A DNA stretch of 64,000 nucleotides from Adineta steineri (taxonomy: Eukaryota; Rotifera; Eurotatoria; Adinetida; Adinetidae): the NCBI GenBank assembly GCA_905250115.1, contig CAJNOI010000174.1:19915-83914 (forward strand), written 5' to 3'. Below are positions 10,573-21,872 of this stretch, piece after piece. The notes under the pieces are model-generated. The model did no database searches. It was not told where the DNA came from and saw nothing but the letters and a program-made list of their open reading frames with translations. Every line of letters begins with the position of its first letter. Position 1 is the first letter of the stretch. A program made the position numbers and the translations under genes.

Positions 10573-13560
10573 TTGGAAAATACGCCATTGATGAGCTTAT
10601 ATTCAACATCAGATTATAAAAAGGACCAAATGAGTGGATCAAAATCCAACCCAAAAGCTTCTTTATCATTAAACACGATTATAACACCATCGGATGTTAT
10701 TCAACGAAGGCGACGAATGGTTCGAAATTATTCGATTCTTTGGTTAGATGAGTGTATGGATGAAGCAAACCGAGAATGTCAAAGTATTTTGACACAATTG
10801 AAAACCAAAACAGATGATGTAAACGTCTTTAAGCAGCGAGACGAATGTATCGACGCTCTTACAGATGCTGAAGAAAACATCAAGTCTTTTCTCGTTCTTG
10901 AAAACACTATGGCTCAACAAATGATGCCGCTCATGAATGACATCCCTCAATTGCATAGTGTTTATATCCTTAGTAATATTAAATCCCAATATGAAGAATG
11001 GTCAACAAAATGGCAAAAAGTCAGGGGCGCTCATACTAACATCGATGATTTATGTAAAGTATTACAACTGCATATCAAGAAATGCAATCAAGATTCGATT
11101 GCCATGAGTTTTATCACGGTAAATGAAATGACTTCAACTGATAATTCAAATCAATTAGAGCCAACATTTATGTATACTCAAATATTTAAGGAAATCATTC
11201 TTGATATGAAACATGATAAACAGGTCATCAAAGAGTTTACAGCTTATTGTCGACAACATGACTGTGGATCACCAACGAATATTGATCAATTTGAAAACGA
11301 ATACCATACTCAATCAGCTATTTGGTGGTATACTTCTCCCTCATTTATCTACTCTATGCTGAATTATGCTCTACGCTCGATGGAAGCCAACACAATTATT
11401 AATATGGGCTTTTTCATACATGATCTTCACCAACAAATTCAACAACTGCACCAACAACAATTTAGTAGTTATCACGATAAACCATTCATAGTTTACCGAG
11501 GACAAGGTCTATCCAAAGCAAATTTTGAAAAACTGCAAAAAACAAACGGTTCTTTACTGTCCTTCAATAACTTTTTATCCACTAGTACGGAACAAGACAT
11601 TTCCCTACTCTTTGCCAACTGTGCGTCAGACAACGTGGACATGATAGGCATTCTTTTCAAGATGTTAATTGATCCTCGTGTTAAATCAGTGCCATTTGCT
11701 TCCATCAAGCAAACAAGCTATTATAACGAGGAAGAAGAAATTCTCTTCTCAATGCACACGGTCTTTCGAGTGGGTCACATTGAAAAAATTGACAATAACA
11801 ATCAAGTTTATCAAGTTGAATTAGAATTAACGTCGGATGATGATCAACAACTACGATTACTTACAGATCGGATACGAGAAGAAGTTGGTGATAGTACTGG
11901 ATGGAAAAGATTAGGTAACTTATTGCTTAAAATTGGTCAGTTTAATAAAGCTGAAGAACTTTATAACGTATTACTCGAACAAACATCTGATGAGGATGAA
12001 AAAGTGCTTTATTATAATCAGCTGGGATTTGTCCAGTGGAATCAAGGTGATAATGAAAAGGCTATTTGGTATTACGAACAAGCGCTTGAAATTGAACAAA
12101 AAACGTGTCCTTCAAATCATGCTAGTTTCGCAACTTCGTACAACAGCATCGGTTTGGTTTATCATAGTATGGGAGAGTATTCGAAAGCACTTTCATTTTA
12201 CCAACAAGCACTTGAAATTCGACAAAAAACTCTTCCTGCAAATCATTCTGATTTAGCACAGTCATACAACAACATCGGTGGTGTGTATAACAGCATGGGA
12301 GAGTACTCGAAAACACTTTCATTTTACGAACAAGCACTTGAAACCTGTCAAAAAACTCTTCCTTCAAATCATCCTCATTTGGCTACTTTATACAACAACA
12401 TCGGCTTGGTGTATAAACAGATGGGAGAGTACTCGAAAGCACTTCCATATTGTGAAGACGCACTTGAAATTTGTCAAAAAACTCTTCCTTCAAATCATCC
12501 GTCATTAGCTACTTCATTCCACAGCATCGGTACTGTGTATGACAACATGGGAGAGTATTTGAAAGCACTTTCATTTCACGAACAAGCACTTGAAATTGAT
12601 CACAACACTCTTCCTTCAAATCATCCTTCATTGGCTAATTCATACGATAACATCGGTTTCGTGTATAACAACATGGGAGAGTACTCGAAAGCACTCTCAT
12701 TTTACGAAAAAACACTGGAAATTCGACAAAAAACTCTTCCTGTAAATCATCCTGATTTGGCTACTTCATACAACCACATCGGTTTGATGTATAACAATGT
12801 GCAAGACTATTCGAAGGCACTTTCATTTTACGAAAAAGCACTTGAAATCTATCAAAAAACTCTTCCTTCAAATCATCCTCATTTGGCTATTTCATACAAC
12901 AACATTGGCAGTGTATATAACACAATGGGGGAGTACTCGAAAGCACTTTTATCTCACGAACAAGCACTTGAAATTCGACAAAAAACTCTTTCTTCAAATC
13001 ATCCTGATTTAGCACAGTCATATAACAACATTGGTCTGGTGTATCACAACATGGGTGAGTCCTCGAAAGCACTTTTATCTCACGAAAACGCACTTGAAAT
13101 CTATCAAAAAACTCTTCGTTCAAATCATCCTTTATTGGCTACTTCGTACAACAACATTGATTTGGTGTATTACAATATGAAAGACTATTCGAAGGCTCTT
13201 CCATTTTACGAAAAAACACTTGAAATTGAACAAAAAGTACTTCGTTCAAATCATCCTGATTTGGCTAATTCATACAACAACATCGGCGCTGTGTATAACG
13301 GCATGGGAGAGTGCTCAAAAGCACTTCCATATTGCGAGAAAGCACTTGAAATTCAACAAAAAACTTTTCCTTCAAATCATCCTATAGTGGCTACTTCATA
13401 CAACAACATCAGGGCTGTGTATAAAAGCATGAGAGAGTACTCGAAAGCACTTTCATATTATGAACGTGCTCTGAACATATGGCAGCATGCATTACCTCCA
13501 ACTCATTCTCATATAAAAGTGGTGAGGAACAATATTGAAATTGTAACAAAGAACTTATAA
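10573..13560 (+). CDS. ADP-ribosyltransferase (ART)-TPR fusion protein, kinesin-light-chain-type repeats
   Basis: Single exon, 995 residues. Residues about 200-430 form an R-S-E class (ARTC-like) NAD:arginine ADP-ribosyltransferase domain: 'VYRGQGL' near residue 309 supplies the Arg, 'NFLSTSTE' near 335 the Ser-Thr-Ser strand, and 'YYNEEEEILF' near 387 the catalytic Glu pair (E-x-E), followed by 'HTVFRV'. The C-terminal half is two generic TPRs and about twelve 42-residue kinesin-light-chain-type TPRs (MGEYSKALSFYEQALEIRQK plus TLPSNHPDLA). The N-terminal 200 residues are helical and unrecognised. The likely role is mono-ADP-ribosylation of a protein bound by the TPR scaffold; the substrate is unknown. 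This domain pairing is heavily expanded in bdelloids. There is no signal peptide, so a cytosolic location is inferred. All R-S-E elements are present, so it is probably active. Confidence 0.88.
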   Translation: MENTPLMSLYSTSDYKKDQMSGSKSNPKASLSLNTIITPSDVIQRRRRMVRNYSILWLDECMDEANRECQSILTQLKTKTDDVNVFKQRDECIDALTDAEENIKSFLVLENTMAQQMMPLMNDIPQLHSVYILSNIKSQYEEWSTKWQKVRGAHTNIDDLCKVLQLHIKKCNQDSIAMSFITVNEMTSTDNSNQLEPTFMYTQIFKEIILDMKHDKQVIKEFTAYCRQHDCGSPTNIDQFENEYHTQSAIWWYTSPSFIYSMLNYALRSMEANTIINMGFFIHDLHQQIQQLHQQQFSSYHDKPFIVYRGQGLSKANFEKLQKTNGSLLSFNNFLSTSTEQDISLLFANCASDNVDMIGILFKMLIDPRVKSVPFASIKQTSYYNEEEEILFSMHTVFRVGHIEKIDNNNQVYQVELELTSDDDQQLRLLTDRIREEVGDSTGWKRLGNLLLKIGQFNKAEELYNVLLEQTSDEDEKVLYYNQLGFVQWNQGDNEKAIWYYEQALEIEQKTCPSNHASFATSYNSIGLVYHSMGEYSKALSFYQQALEIRQKTLPANHSDLAQSYNNIGGVYNSMGEYSKTLSFYEQALETCQKTLPSNHPHLATLYNNIGLVYKQMGEYSKALPYCEDALEICQKTLPSNHPSLATSFHSIGTVYDNMGEYLKALSFHEQALEIDHNTLPSNHPSLANSYDNIGFVYNNMGEYSKALSFYEKTLEIRQKTLPVNHPDLATSYNHIGLMYNNVQDYSKALSFYEKALEIYQKTLPSNHPHLAISYNNIGSVYNTMGEYSKALLSHEQALEIRQKTLSSNHPDLAQSYNNIGLVYHNMGESSKALLSHENALEIYQKTLRSNHPLLATSYNNIDLVYYNMKDYSKALPFYEKTLEIEQKVLRSNHPDLANSYNNIGAVYNGMGECSKALPYCEKALEIQQKTFPSNHPIVATSYNNIRAVYKSMREYSKALSYYERALNIWQHALPPTHSHIKVVRNNIEIVTKNL

Positions 13561-14506
13561 AAAATAATTCATAAATAACAAGAGATTTTGCTCACTTTTT
13601 TTTAATTTAATTCTACTTTTCAGTGGCCCGCGCGTGCGTACAAAGAACAACTTTGTAAATAATTAAAACGTAATGAACAGAGGCGACTGATAAGATAATA
13701 CGCACACATAAGAATATGCATAAATAGGCTTCTCAGAAATATTTACTTTCTTTACGAATGTTTTTTGCAACCAAATTAAGAAGAAAAAATATATAATACT
13801 TTAGATAATAGTCGTGAAGTAACAGCGAAAGAAAAAAGAAATCGAAAACAATAAAAATAGAATAACTTACGTGGAATTGAATTGCATTGAATTGTTGTAG
13901 TGTTGAACAAGGCCTCCTATGATGAAAGGAGCTGAAAACAATCCGGTATATATCAATACATTATCAGCACATCGTCTAGTGAAATTTATTAATTAGTATT
14001 TATTATTGATGAGAAAAAAATGAAAAAAATAATCATTTATTGATAATGTGTTGGTGAATTCGGACATATTGAAGACGGCCTGAATTATGATTTAAATCTT
14101 AATGAATAATCTGTTAAAATTCCTCGGCCTACGATTCAAACTAAGGGGGATATTGTTTGATGAGATCAACAAAGTAACATTTAAAATGTTGATCAAAGTT
14201 TCGTATCACTAAGCCAGTATTTCTCCACATAACATTTGTATTTTATGAAAATGATTCAATGTTATTATCTACTGCCAATACATTTCTTTATATCATGTAT
14301 GTGTGTGTATAATTGAATAGTTGAATTCAAGTCTCGAGTTTGACACAACGGACTTCTGTCCGAAATTTTAGAGAAAGAAGATGGTAAAATGTTTCGTAAG
14401 TTGAATAAGGTTATAAAATTTAAGAGTTTAAAAGAAATTTGACAGTTAAATATCTAATGATTAATTAATTATTATTGAGAAATAGAAAAACTAACAAATG
14501 GAATGT
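13561..14506. other. Intergenic; one possible orphan minus-strand exon
   Basis: On the minus strand 13871-13931 is flanked by a good acceptor (ttgttttcag) and donor (gtaagtt) and is open (PFIIGGLVQHYNNSMQFNS), but no neighbouring exons can be joined to it. Otherwise no gene seen. Confidence 0.25.
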
Positions 14507-16228
14507 TTAAAACAATTGAATAAACAATAGAAACAATATAAAATGGAATGTATAAAAACATGAAAATATCTTATTGCTTGATGATAGTTGAGTATAAATT
14601 CTTTTACATCCTTTATTATCTCGATGTGTAATAAATTGTTGGCAATCAGGTGTTTCTAAAGAGATAAAAAACAATTTGATTATTTAATAAATAAATAAAT
14701 AATTTATCCCTTACGATAAAGTGTAATTTTTCCAAATTCAGATGGAAAACCAGGTGATGTTGCATTAATATAATAATGACCTAAATCAGCTTGTTCAACA
14801 TTAATTATTGTCAAACGTGATAGAATACAATCAGTACAAATTGACATTTCTGGTATTGTAGCTTCAATTAAATATTTTTGTGAATTCCAAATATCTGTAT
14901 CATATTTCATATTTGGTAAACCAGCACTTCGTTCTTTACGCCAACTGAAAAATAAATAAAAATTAACATAATTAACAACAGCAAAATTGAAATCTTACGA
15001 AATTTTTGGTGGTGGATAACCATACACATAACATTCCATATAAACATCAACTTGAAAATCGGTTGCTTGACCAACTTCACGTTGACAATAAATATATGGA
15101 CGAACTAAAACAATAATCCATTTATGATTGAGATTTCATTATCTATATATATTCAAACTTACATCTTACTGAAAGTTTCAATGTCCATTCACTACCAAAA
15201 CCAACTAGATTACTAGCTAGAAATACAAACAAAGAATATTGATTTCATTTTAATTCATAATCTCTACAAACCAAGACATTTATAAATTCCAGTATCTTTA
15301 CTCGATACATGATATAATTGTAATTGAGATCCCTGAGATGAAATATTTATATTAAGTAGAAATAAATTTTAGAAAATCACATACCACTTGTCGAATATAA
15401 CCTGAAGTTAAAGGTCGTGCATCTGCTTTTTGCCATTCGATTTTTGGAGTCGGATATCCTAAACGAAAAAATTAATTAGATTTTCTTATTTTTCATTTAA
15501 AAATAACAAACCTTGTGCATTGCATATAAGTGTAACAGAGTCTCCATCACTGACTTCAATATCTTTTGTTGATGATTCAAGAACAACAGGTTCACCTAAT
15601 TAAAAAAACTTCAATTTTTTTTATTATAAATATGTATTAACTTACTAATCACATTAAGAAAACGTGTTAAATATACATCTCGTAAATTTGTGTCAGTTAA
15701 ACGACCTAAATTCATAATTAGATATTCAAAAAAAAGTTTTTTTTTGTAAAATTAATTTACATGTTAAATTTCCAATATCATCTCGATCAAGTGGATCAAA
15801 TATTAAATACCAATCCGGTGAATCAGTACCATGTATAGCTTGTAAACGAGGTATTGGTTGATTAAATTGTAAAACATCAGTATCAACAGCTAATGTAAAA
15901 TTTTTTCCATCATTAAATCTTTCTAATGACCATTCAACCTAAATATATTAGACAAATTAATTTTATCCAATGAATTGTAGCGAGATGATTACTTCTTATA
16001 ATCACTTAATCTTTAACTTACGTGACGTTTATCATTAGGTGTTAAGCCAACTAGAGTACATTTTGCGACCAATTTCTCTCCAGCTCGTGGTGCAATTGGA
16101 TCAAAAATAATTCCATCTTTATCTCGCATATCAAATCGTGGCATTGTTTCGGCATTAATAGATAAAATTGATATAAATAATAAATATCCTATTTGGAAAG
16201 AGCCGGGAAAATGAGATTTTGTTTTCAT
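14507..16228 (-). CDS. Secreted/GPI-type immunoglobulin-superfamily adhesion protein, three Ig domains
   Basis: About ten small exons on the minus strand. The start at 16228 gives a signal peptide (MKTKSHFPGSFQIGYLLFIS...); an ATG at 16318 in frame is possible but buries the signal. Ig1 has 'AKCTLVGLTPN' and 'DIGNLTC'; Ig2 has 'VTLICNAQGYP', 'IEWQKAD' and 'DTGIYKCLASN'; Ig3 has 'VYMECYVYGYP' but its second Cys position reads 'LGHYYINATS'. A weaker donor (gtaagg) at about 14708 joins a last exon ending in a hydrophobic tail (FSCFYTFHFILFLLFIQLF, stop 14507-14509), which suits a GPI anchor signal; without that splice the protein would stop after LYRKG near 14704. The layout resembles lachesin/amalgam/IgLON neural adhesion molecules; direct orthology is not claimed. 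Confidence 0.75.
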
Positions 16229-16549
16229 GTTTTGACCTAAAAACAATGTGAGATGTCGTTCCTTTGATTGATAATTTGTCGCCAGAACTGGACAAAGGAT
16301 GACCGATCGAATGACCAATGGTCATATGAATAATTTTTTAATTTTTAATAAAAAATAATCATTTTTTTTCGTTTTATTTTATTTTAATTTACAGATTAAA
16401 AAATTCTTGCACATATTAGTTTAACTTGAGCGACATCTTTTTCATCATTTCACTAGCTTTTATTTTTAACTAATCAAATAATATTATTTTCTCATATCAT
16501 ATCCATTTCAGAAAAAAACTTTCTCTTATAATTTCAGAAAATCTCAATA
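16229..16549. promoter_or_regulatory. Shared divergent promoter region (Ig gene / TBC1D13)
   Basis: 321 bp separate the start of the minus-strand Ig gene and the start of TBC1D13. It is AT-rich with T-runs. It must hold both promoters if the starts are right, but no specific element is identified. Confidence 0.4.
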
Positions 16550-18952
16550 ATGGCAATATATCAAAAAACGTAAGAATTAATATCGATTAAAATCTTTCTA
16601 TTTCTAACTATTTTAAGAGTTGAACAATTCGAAACATTACTTAAATGTGATATAATTGATTTAAAAAGACTTAAAATACTTGCCTTCAATGGTAAATATC
16701 TTCATTAAAAATTCAATTTTGTATTCATTTAGAATTTTCTTCTATTAGGGTGTCCAGCAGAGAATGGCATTCGTAGTTTAACATGGAAGGTAATATTTCA
16801 TTGAATACTTTATTCAATAAATACTTCTTTTTAAATCAGGTATTACTCAATTATCTTGTACTCGATCGAACTAAATGGTCATCACATTTGAGTAAACAAC
16901 GGTACGAAAAATATAGATTAAAAATCAATTTTTGTATTCTAATAAAAATTTGTTTGTCTCTCTAGGGAATTGTATCGTGGTTATATTCGTGAAACTATTA
17001 TAAAACCAGGTCTTACACCAACAACCGAAGCTGATTTCGTTGACCATGTTCGTTTTTACTTGAAAACAAAAAAAAACGATTCTATTTTATTCATATATTT
17101 TCAGCCATTAAATTCTGCACCGGATAGTTCATGGGCTGTTTATTTTAAAGAAAATGAAGTTCTATTACAAATTGACAAAGATGTTCGGTTAGTTTTATTT
17201 TCTAAAGAAAACCATATATTGTTTTTTTGTTATTTCAACTAGACGTCTCTGTCCAGATTTATCATTTTTTCAACGTGAAACTGATTATCCATGTTCCGAA
17301 ATCTTAAATCAAGAAGCGGGTTTTGAAAGTTTACGTAAACGTATTGTTTCAACAGCACTTAAAGTTGAATCTCAATCCCAATCACGTTTAACTGGTCGAT
17401 TAGAATTCGAATATCAAAATAAAAAGAGTCATTCCTCAACATCATACGACGATAATGAATATCAATTATTACCCGACGGACATGAAGCGCACTGGGAAGT
17501 TGTTGAAAGAATTTTATTTGTCTTTTCAAAACTTAATTCAGGACAAAGTTATGTACAAGGAATGAATGAAATTATTGGACCGATTTATTATACATTTGCA
17601 ACAGATCCAAATTTAGAATGGAGAGGTACAAAAAACAGTTTTATATCTAGATTCGACTTAGGAGAATATTTGTTTGATATAACAAAATATGGGAAATTAT
17701 TAATCGGTCAGTAAAATAGATGAAATGATCTGTATTTAGATTATCACTCTTGTAAACAGAAGACTAGTAAAAATCCGATTTTAATCGATCAAAATAGGAT
17801 AATATTAATGAATTTCAGTATTTTGCTCTTTTTATATAAATATTTACTAATTTTTAGAGTCGAGGAGTCCAAAGAGATATTGAGCACCTCAATTCGCAGC
17901 ACAAATCTCAGAAAAACGCATTTTATGAGCATCGGTACTAAAGTTCATTTTTATAAAATTATTTTATTTTAATTGAAAACATAGTGAAAATCAAAATCTC
18001 TTTAATCCTCTTTTTAAATGAGTGATAATCGGAATACTGACCAACTAAGCTTTTTACTGCTCATTTCAGTTATTCTATTGGCCGATTAAATGATAGAAGA
18101 CATAACAAGTAAAAGATGTAGAAATATTAGGGATAATCTGATGAGCTTATTTCTTTGAAGCCACCGGAAGTGAGAATCTTTGAAGTAGCTCGGCACGATC
18201 GTTGTTGTAGCTGTGGGTGGGTGAGGATATATAGTTACGGACTATTCTTCCTCCACACCCACCCTCAAGATTCGTTGTTTTGTCTTATCTTTATTTTTGA
18301 ATGATTGCTTTTTATACATTTCCGTTGACACACAATCAAGAAGTTAAATAAATGCATTGTTTATTGACGTAATGGTTTTTTTGTCTAGAACATGCTGAAG
18401 CTGATGCATTTTATTGTTTTACAAATTTAATGATACATATTCGAGATAATTTTATGAAAATTTATGATCATTCGGAATTTGGTATACTTGTTCGTATGCA
18501 AAGATTTTTGATGTTATTAAAAAAAACTGATCATGATATTCATTATTTATTTGAAAAACAAAAATTAAAACCAGAATTTTATGCATTTCGTTGGTTAACA
18601 TTATTATTATCACAAGAATTTCGTTTACCTGATGTTTTACGTATCTGGGATTCATTATTTGCTGATCAAGAAAGAAATTTTGAATTTCTTCTTTATATTT
18701 GCTGTGCTATGATTGTGTATATATATAATAGATAATTTAAAAAAACCGTATTTTATTTAAATATATTTTAGTCTTCAACGAACTCGCCTTTTAACTGGAT
18801 CTGAATCACAAAATATCAAATTATTACAAGTTTGAAAATATAAATTTAAATTATTTCATATTAATTTTATCTTCTAGAATTATCCACAAGATATTGATGT
18901 ATATCAAATTTTAGAAAAAGCAGTTGAACTCAAACGCCTTTATCTTTTATAA
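16550..18952 (+). CDS. TBC1D13: TBC1 domain family member 13 (Rab GTPase-activating protein)
   Basis: About ten exons. The spliced protein follows human TBC1D13 from end to end: 'GIRSLTWKVLLNYLVLDR', 'WAVYFKENEVLLQIDKDVR', 'CPDLSFFQRETDYPC', 'HEAHWEVVERILFVFSKLN', 'SYVQGMNEIIGP', 'FAFRWLTLLLSQEF'-like (here YAFRWLTLLLSQEFRLPD) and 'WDSLFAD'. Both TBC fingers are present: the Arg finger in IDKDVRR and the Gln finger in YVQG. The family stimulates GTP hydrolysis on Rab proteins (Rab35 for the mammalian enzyme), acting in endocytic traffic. The start ATG at 16550 opens MAIYQKT. One intron (about 17624-18388) is more than 700 bp, ten times its neighbours, and holds an inverted repeat and a G-rich hairpin. 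It is divergent from the Ig gene. Confidence 0.95.
18211..18270. repeat. G-rich/C-rich hairpin, copy C, in the long TBC1D13 intron
   Basis: Left arm CTGTGGGTGGGTGAGGA, right arm TCCTCCACACCCACCCTCAA; the arms pair around a loop of about 25 nt (ATATATAGTTACGGACTAT in the loop). Confidence 0.65.
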
Positions 18953-19339
18953 TAGATATCTCATTTTTTTCTCTCTCTCTCTCAATAAAGAAAGTCTTAT
19001 TTTTGTTGTTATTGTGACTATGTTGTGATTGTAAAGTGTATTCGTTAATTTTTGTTCAGATATAAAACAAAATTCAATATTTATTTCTTCTTCGCGTATT
19101 TAATTAGTTCTTAAGGTATATTCATAATCATATATATCACGTGCAATATAAAAAGAGTTGATCTGATTATTTTGCATGACGATAAGAATAATTATGTGAT
19201 TATATACTATTGATATGTCTTTAGTCATTCTTCGGTATTTTTTTGTAATTCTTTACTTTAATTTTATCAGATATAAATAATAATATTCTAATAACAAAAA
19301 ATTTTTTCCATCACACAATGATCTCAATTATGTTTCTAG
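18953..19339. other. Spacer between TBC1D13 and SMYD5
   Basis: 387 bp with T-rich and CT-repeat tracts just after the TBC1D13 stop (TCTCTCTCTCTC, probable 3'UTR, followed by AATAAA at about 18985). Nothing else recognised. Confidence 0.45.
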
Positions 19340-21249
19340 ATGGCTTCTGCTATAGTAACAACTGATAATGGTTATGTCATTGCTACTGATCAAACTAAGG
19401 CATGAAAAAAAAGGAAAATTTGTTCTATTTTAAATTTTTCTGTTTTGAAAAATAGGGTCGACAGATAATTTCGAAACGAATCTATCAATCGGGTGAATTA
19501 ATATTTGAAGAACAACCACTTGTTTTAGCTCAATTTGAATGGAATAAATTATATAAATATTCAGTAGAGATTAATCATAGGAAAACAAAAAAGAAATGCA
19601 TATTTTTTTTTCTTAAGGCATGTGAATATTGTTTATATCCATTAGAATCATGTGAACAGAACGTTCGTCGACTTTGCCAAGACACTTCCATTGTTATTCA
19701 ACATCCAGAATGCGATCCGAATCAAACAATAAGTCAACGCATTGTTCGATGTCGACAATGCAATGTTAGAAAATATAAAATCGCTTTTTCTTTTCTACGA
19801 GATTTTGTTATAGGAAATGTATTGTTCAACAAAATGTTATCAACAAGCAATGACGAATTATCATTCAATATTATGTCAATCAACCGAAAATGAAAAGAAA
19901 GATCAATTGATTCGACATATTATTGATTTATGGAGGTAAAAATACTTCTCCCAACTAAGGTCGAAAGTAAAAATATCGAAGAAAAGAAGTGGAAATATAA
20001 AAATGATAAGAGTTTGGATGCTTGAAACAACTTAATGGGAAAAATAAAGAAAGACGTTTGAGGGCGGGTGTAAATATAGATATTCATCTATATTTAGCCA
20101 CATCCACACCCTCACCCTTCGATATTTTTTCGTTTTGATGAATTTATATATTCATTAGATCTGCACATCCTCCACCTGAAACAACATCGATTACACTTGT
20201 ACTTAAATTAATGGCGATGCTTAAGAATGTAAAATGTTTTATGAATTAATTATATAAATAATTGAAAACATTGTATTTCTCTAGAGTAATAATCGTTTAT
20301 TACTTCTACAAGAATTGCAAAAATTTTCTCAAGGTGTTCAAAGTGAAAATCAAAAATTTTATCATAAATTATTACGCAAAGAATTTCAAGTTTGTTTTTT
20401 ATATTTTTCAATTCGTAATATTTTTTTTTCGTCTTTAGTCTCAAGTTGAACAGTTAAGATATGCTCTAGAACAATTTAATGAACAGTATATGCAGATTTC
20501 TGAATTCAAATGGTTCCTTACATCAGATGGTTTTCGACAATTATTAGCTTTACTTGGTCGAAATCAACAAGGAATTGGTACCAGTTCACTTGCTATTTGG
20601 GTTAAAAATTGTGAAAACTTATCTAAAACTCAGGAAACAACAGCAGCAGCAGGAGCAGCGGGTAGTGATATATCACAATTTATCGATGCTATTTATACGA
20701 AAATAGATGATGGTAACGACGAAATAAAACTCTTTGTAGAAATTATATAGAGATTGTTTTAGTTTCCGGTGAATTTATTGATTGTGAAGGTAGTGGATTA
20801 TTTAAATTACAAAGTTGTTGTAAGTTTATTCTTATAAATATTCAAGTTTATAGAAGTAATTTTTCTTTAGTAAATCATAGTTGTGATGCTAATGCTGAAA
20901 TACAATACCTACATAATAATTCAACATTATCCGTAGTAACAACACGATTAATATCACCGAATGAAGTTTGTTTTTTTTACAAAAAAATATGAATATAAAT
21001 GATTATTTCTAGGAAATTACAATTAATTATCTATCAGAATGTGATCGAAATCGATCAAGACATTCAAGACAAAAACTTCTTCAGTATGTAATCGATTTGT
21101 TAAATATACTAAATTTTCTATTGATTTATTTTTTTTTCAGAGAGAATTACTTATTTTTATGTCAATGCAATCGATGTGTATCAGAAGCGTCTGAGCCTGA
21201 TGAAACAAGTGAAGAAGAAGAAAGTGAAAATGAAATGGATGAAGATTAA
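19340..21249 (+). CDS. SMYD5: SMYD5-type SET/MYND lysine methyltransferase
   Basis: The spliced exons follow vertebrate SMYD5. The N-terminal SET part has '[20 protein letters not shown]', a MYND-like Cys cluster (CEYC, CRQCNKMYCSTKC) is embedded, then '[11 protein letters not shown]', '[17 protein letters not shown]' and the catalytic core 'NHSCDANAE' (SET motif NHSC). The post-SET '[20 protein letters not shown]' and the acidic tail ([14 protein letters not shown]) are SMYD5 hallmarks. The family methylates histone and ribosomal-protein lysines. The first intron appears to begin with GC (AAG|gcatga, at about 19400) and end at atag; no GT lies nearby, so it is a GC-AG intron. Position 19340 is directly preceded by 'tctag', a splice-acceptor-like context. 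An intron at about 19937-20158 holds hairpin copy D. Confidence 0.93.
20058..20118. repeat. G-rich/C-rich hairpin, copy D, in a SMYD5 intron
   Basis: TTGAGGGCGGGTGTAAATAT leads into a perfect 10-bp stem (AAATATAGAT attc ATCTATATTT), then CCACATCCACACCCTCACCC. The complete hairpin is about 60 nt, the best-preserved of the family. Confidence 0.7.
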
Positions 21250-21872
21250 ATCGTTATATTTTGTTTTTTTTTTGTTATGAAAAATAAAATATCTGTGATT
21301 AAAAGAAAACAAGAATAAATTGTTTGCTTGCAGGGTCAAAAAAACATCGAAAATCGATTTTTCGATGCAGGGACTTCGAATCTAACGTTAGATTTTTTAA
21401 ATTCTTTAAAGAAAAAATTTTTTAGACAAAGGACGATTTTTTTATATAAAATTGAGATCGGAAAACACGAATCTGATGTTGGTGTTCGCAAGTTATATAA
21501 GCAAAAGGTCTCGTAGCATTGTAGAACACCATTTCTACGAGAAAGAGCTAAGCGACTTGTTTTTTATACAAAACATTAAGTATATGCATTCATGCTGAAA
21601 TTATGAGTATGAACTCTTGACCGATTTATTTATCTATATAACACGACATCTATATTGTTTGATTTATGATTGGTTAACCTTGTGATTATTATAGAATAAA
21701 GTGAGCAACCATCATTCGTTCGTTCGTTTCAGAAAGAATAAACTAAAACATATAGAAAAGAAAAATTATGATCGATTGATAAAATGAATATTTAATTATA
21801 TTTTAGATGTGTTTTTCTTATCATGTAGTATAAAAAACAAAATCATCGATTCAAATTATTAACGTTCTAATA
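21250..21872. other. Spacer between SMYD5 and the Brahma gene; contains palindromic sequence
   Basis: The 16-bp perfect palindrome AATCTAACGTTAGATT lies at 21379-21394, and just upstream (about 21346-21367) is a CATCGAAAATCG/CGATTTTTCGATG-like inverted repeat. A 62-codon ORF over these has no protein-like features. The rest is AT-rich 3'/5' flank. Confidence 0.45.

Noticed and set aside
12122..13123. Several antisense ORFs over the TPR array
   Set aside because: Shadows caused by the 126-bp TPR repeat being open in other frames.
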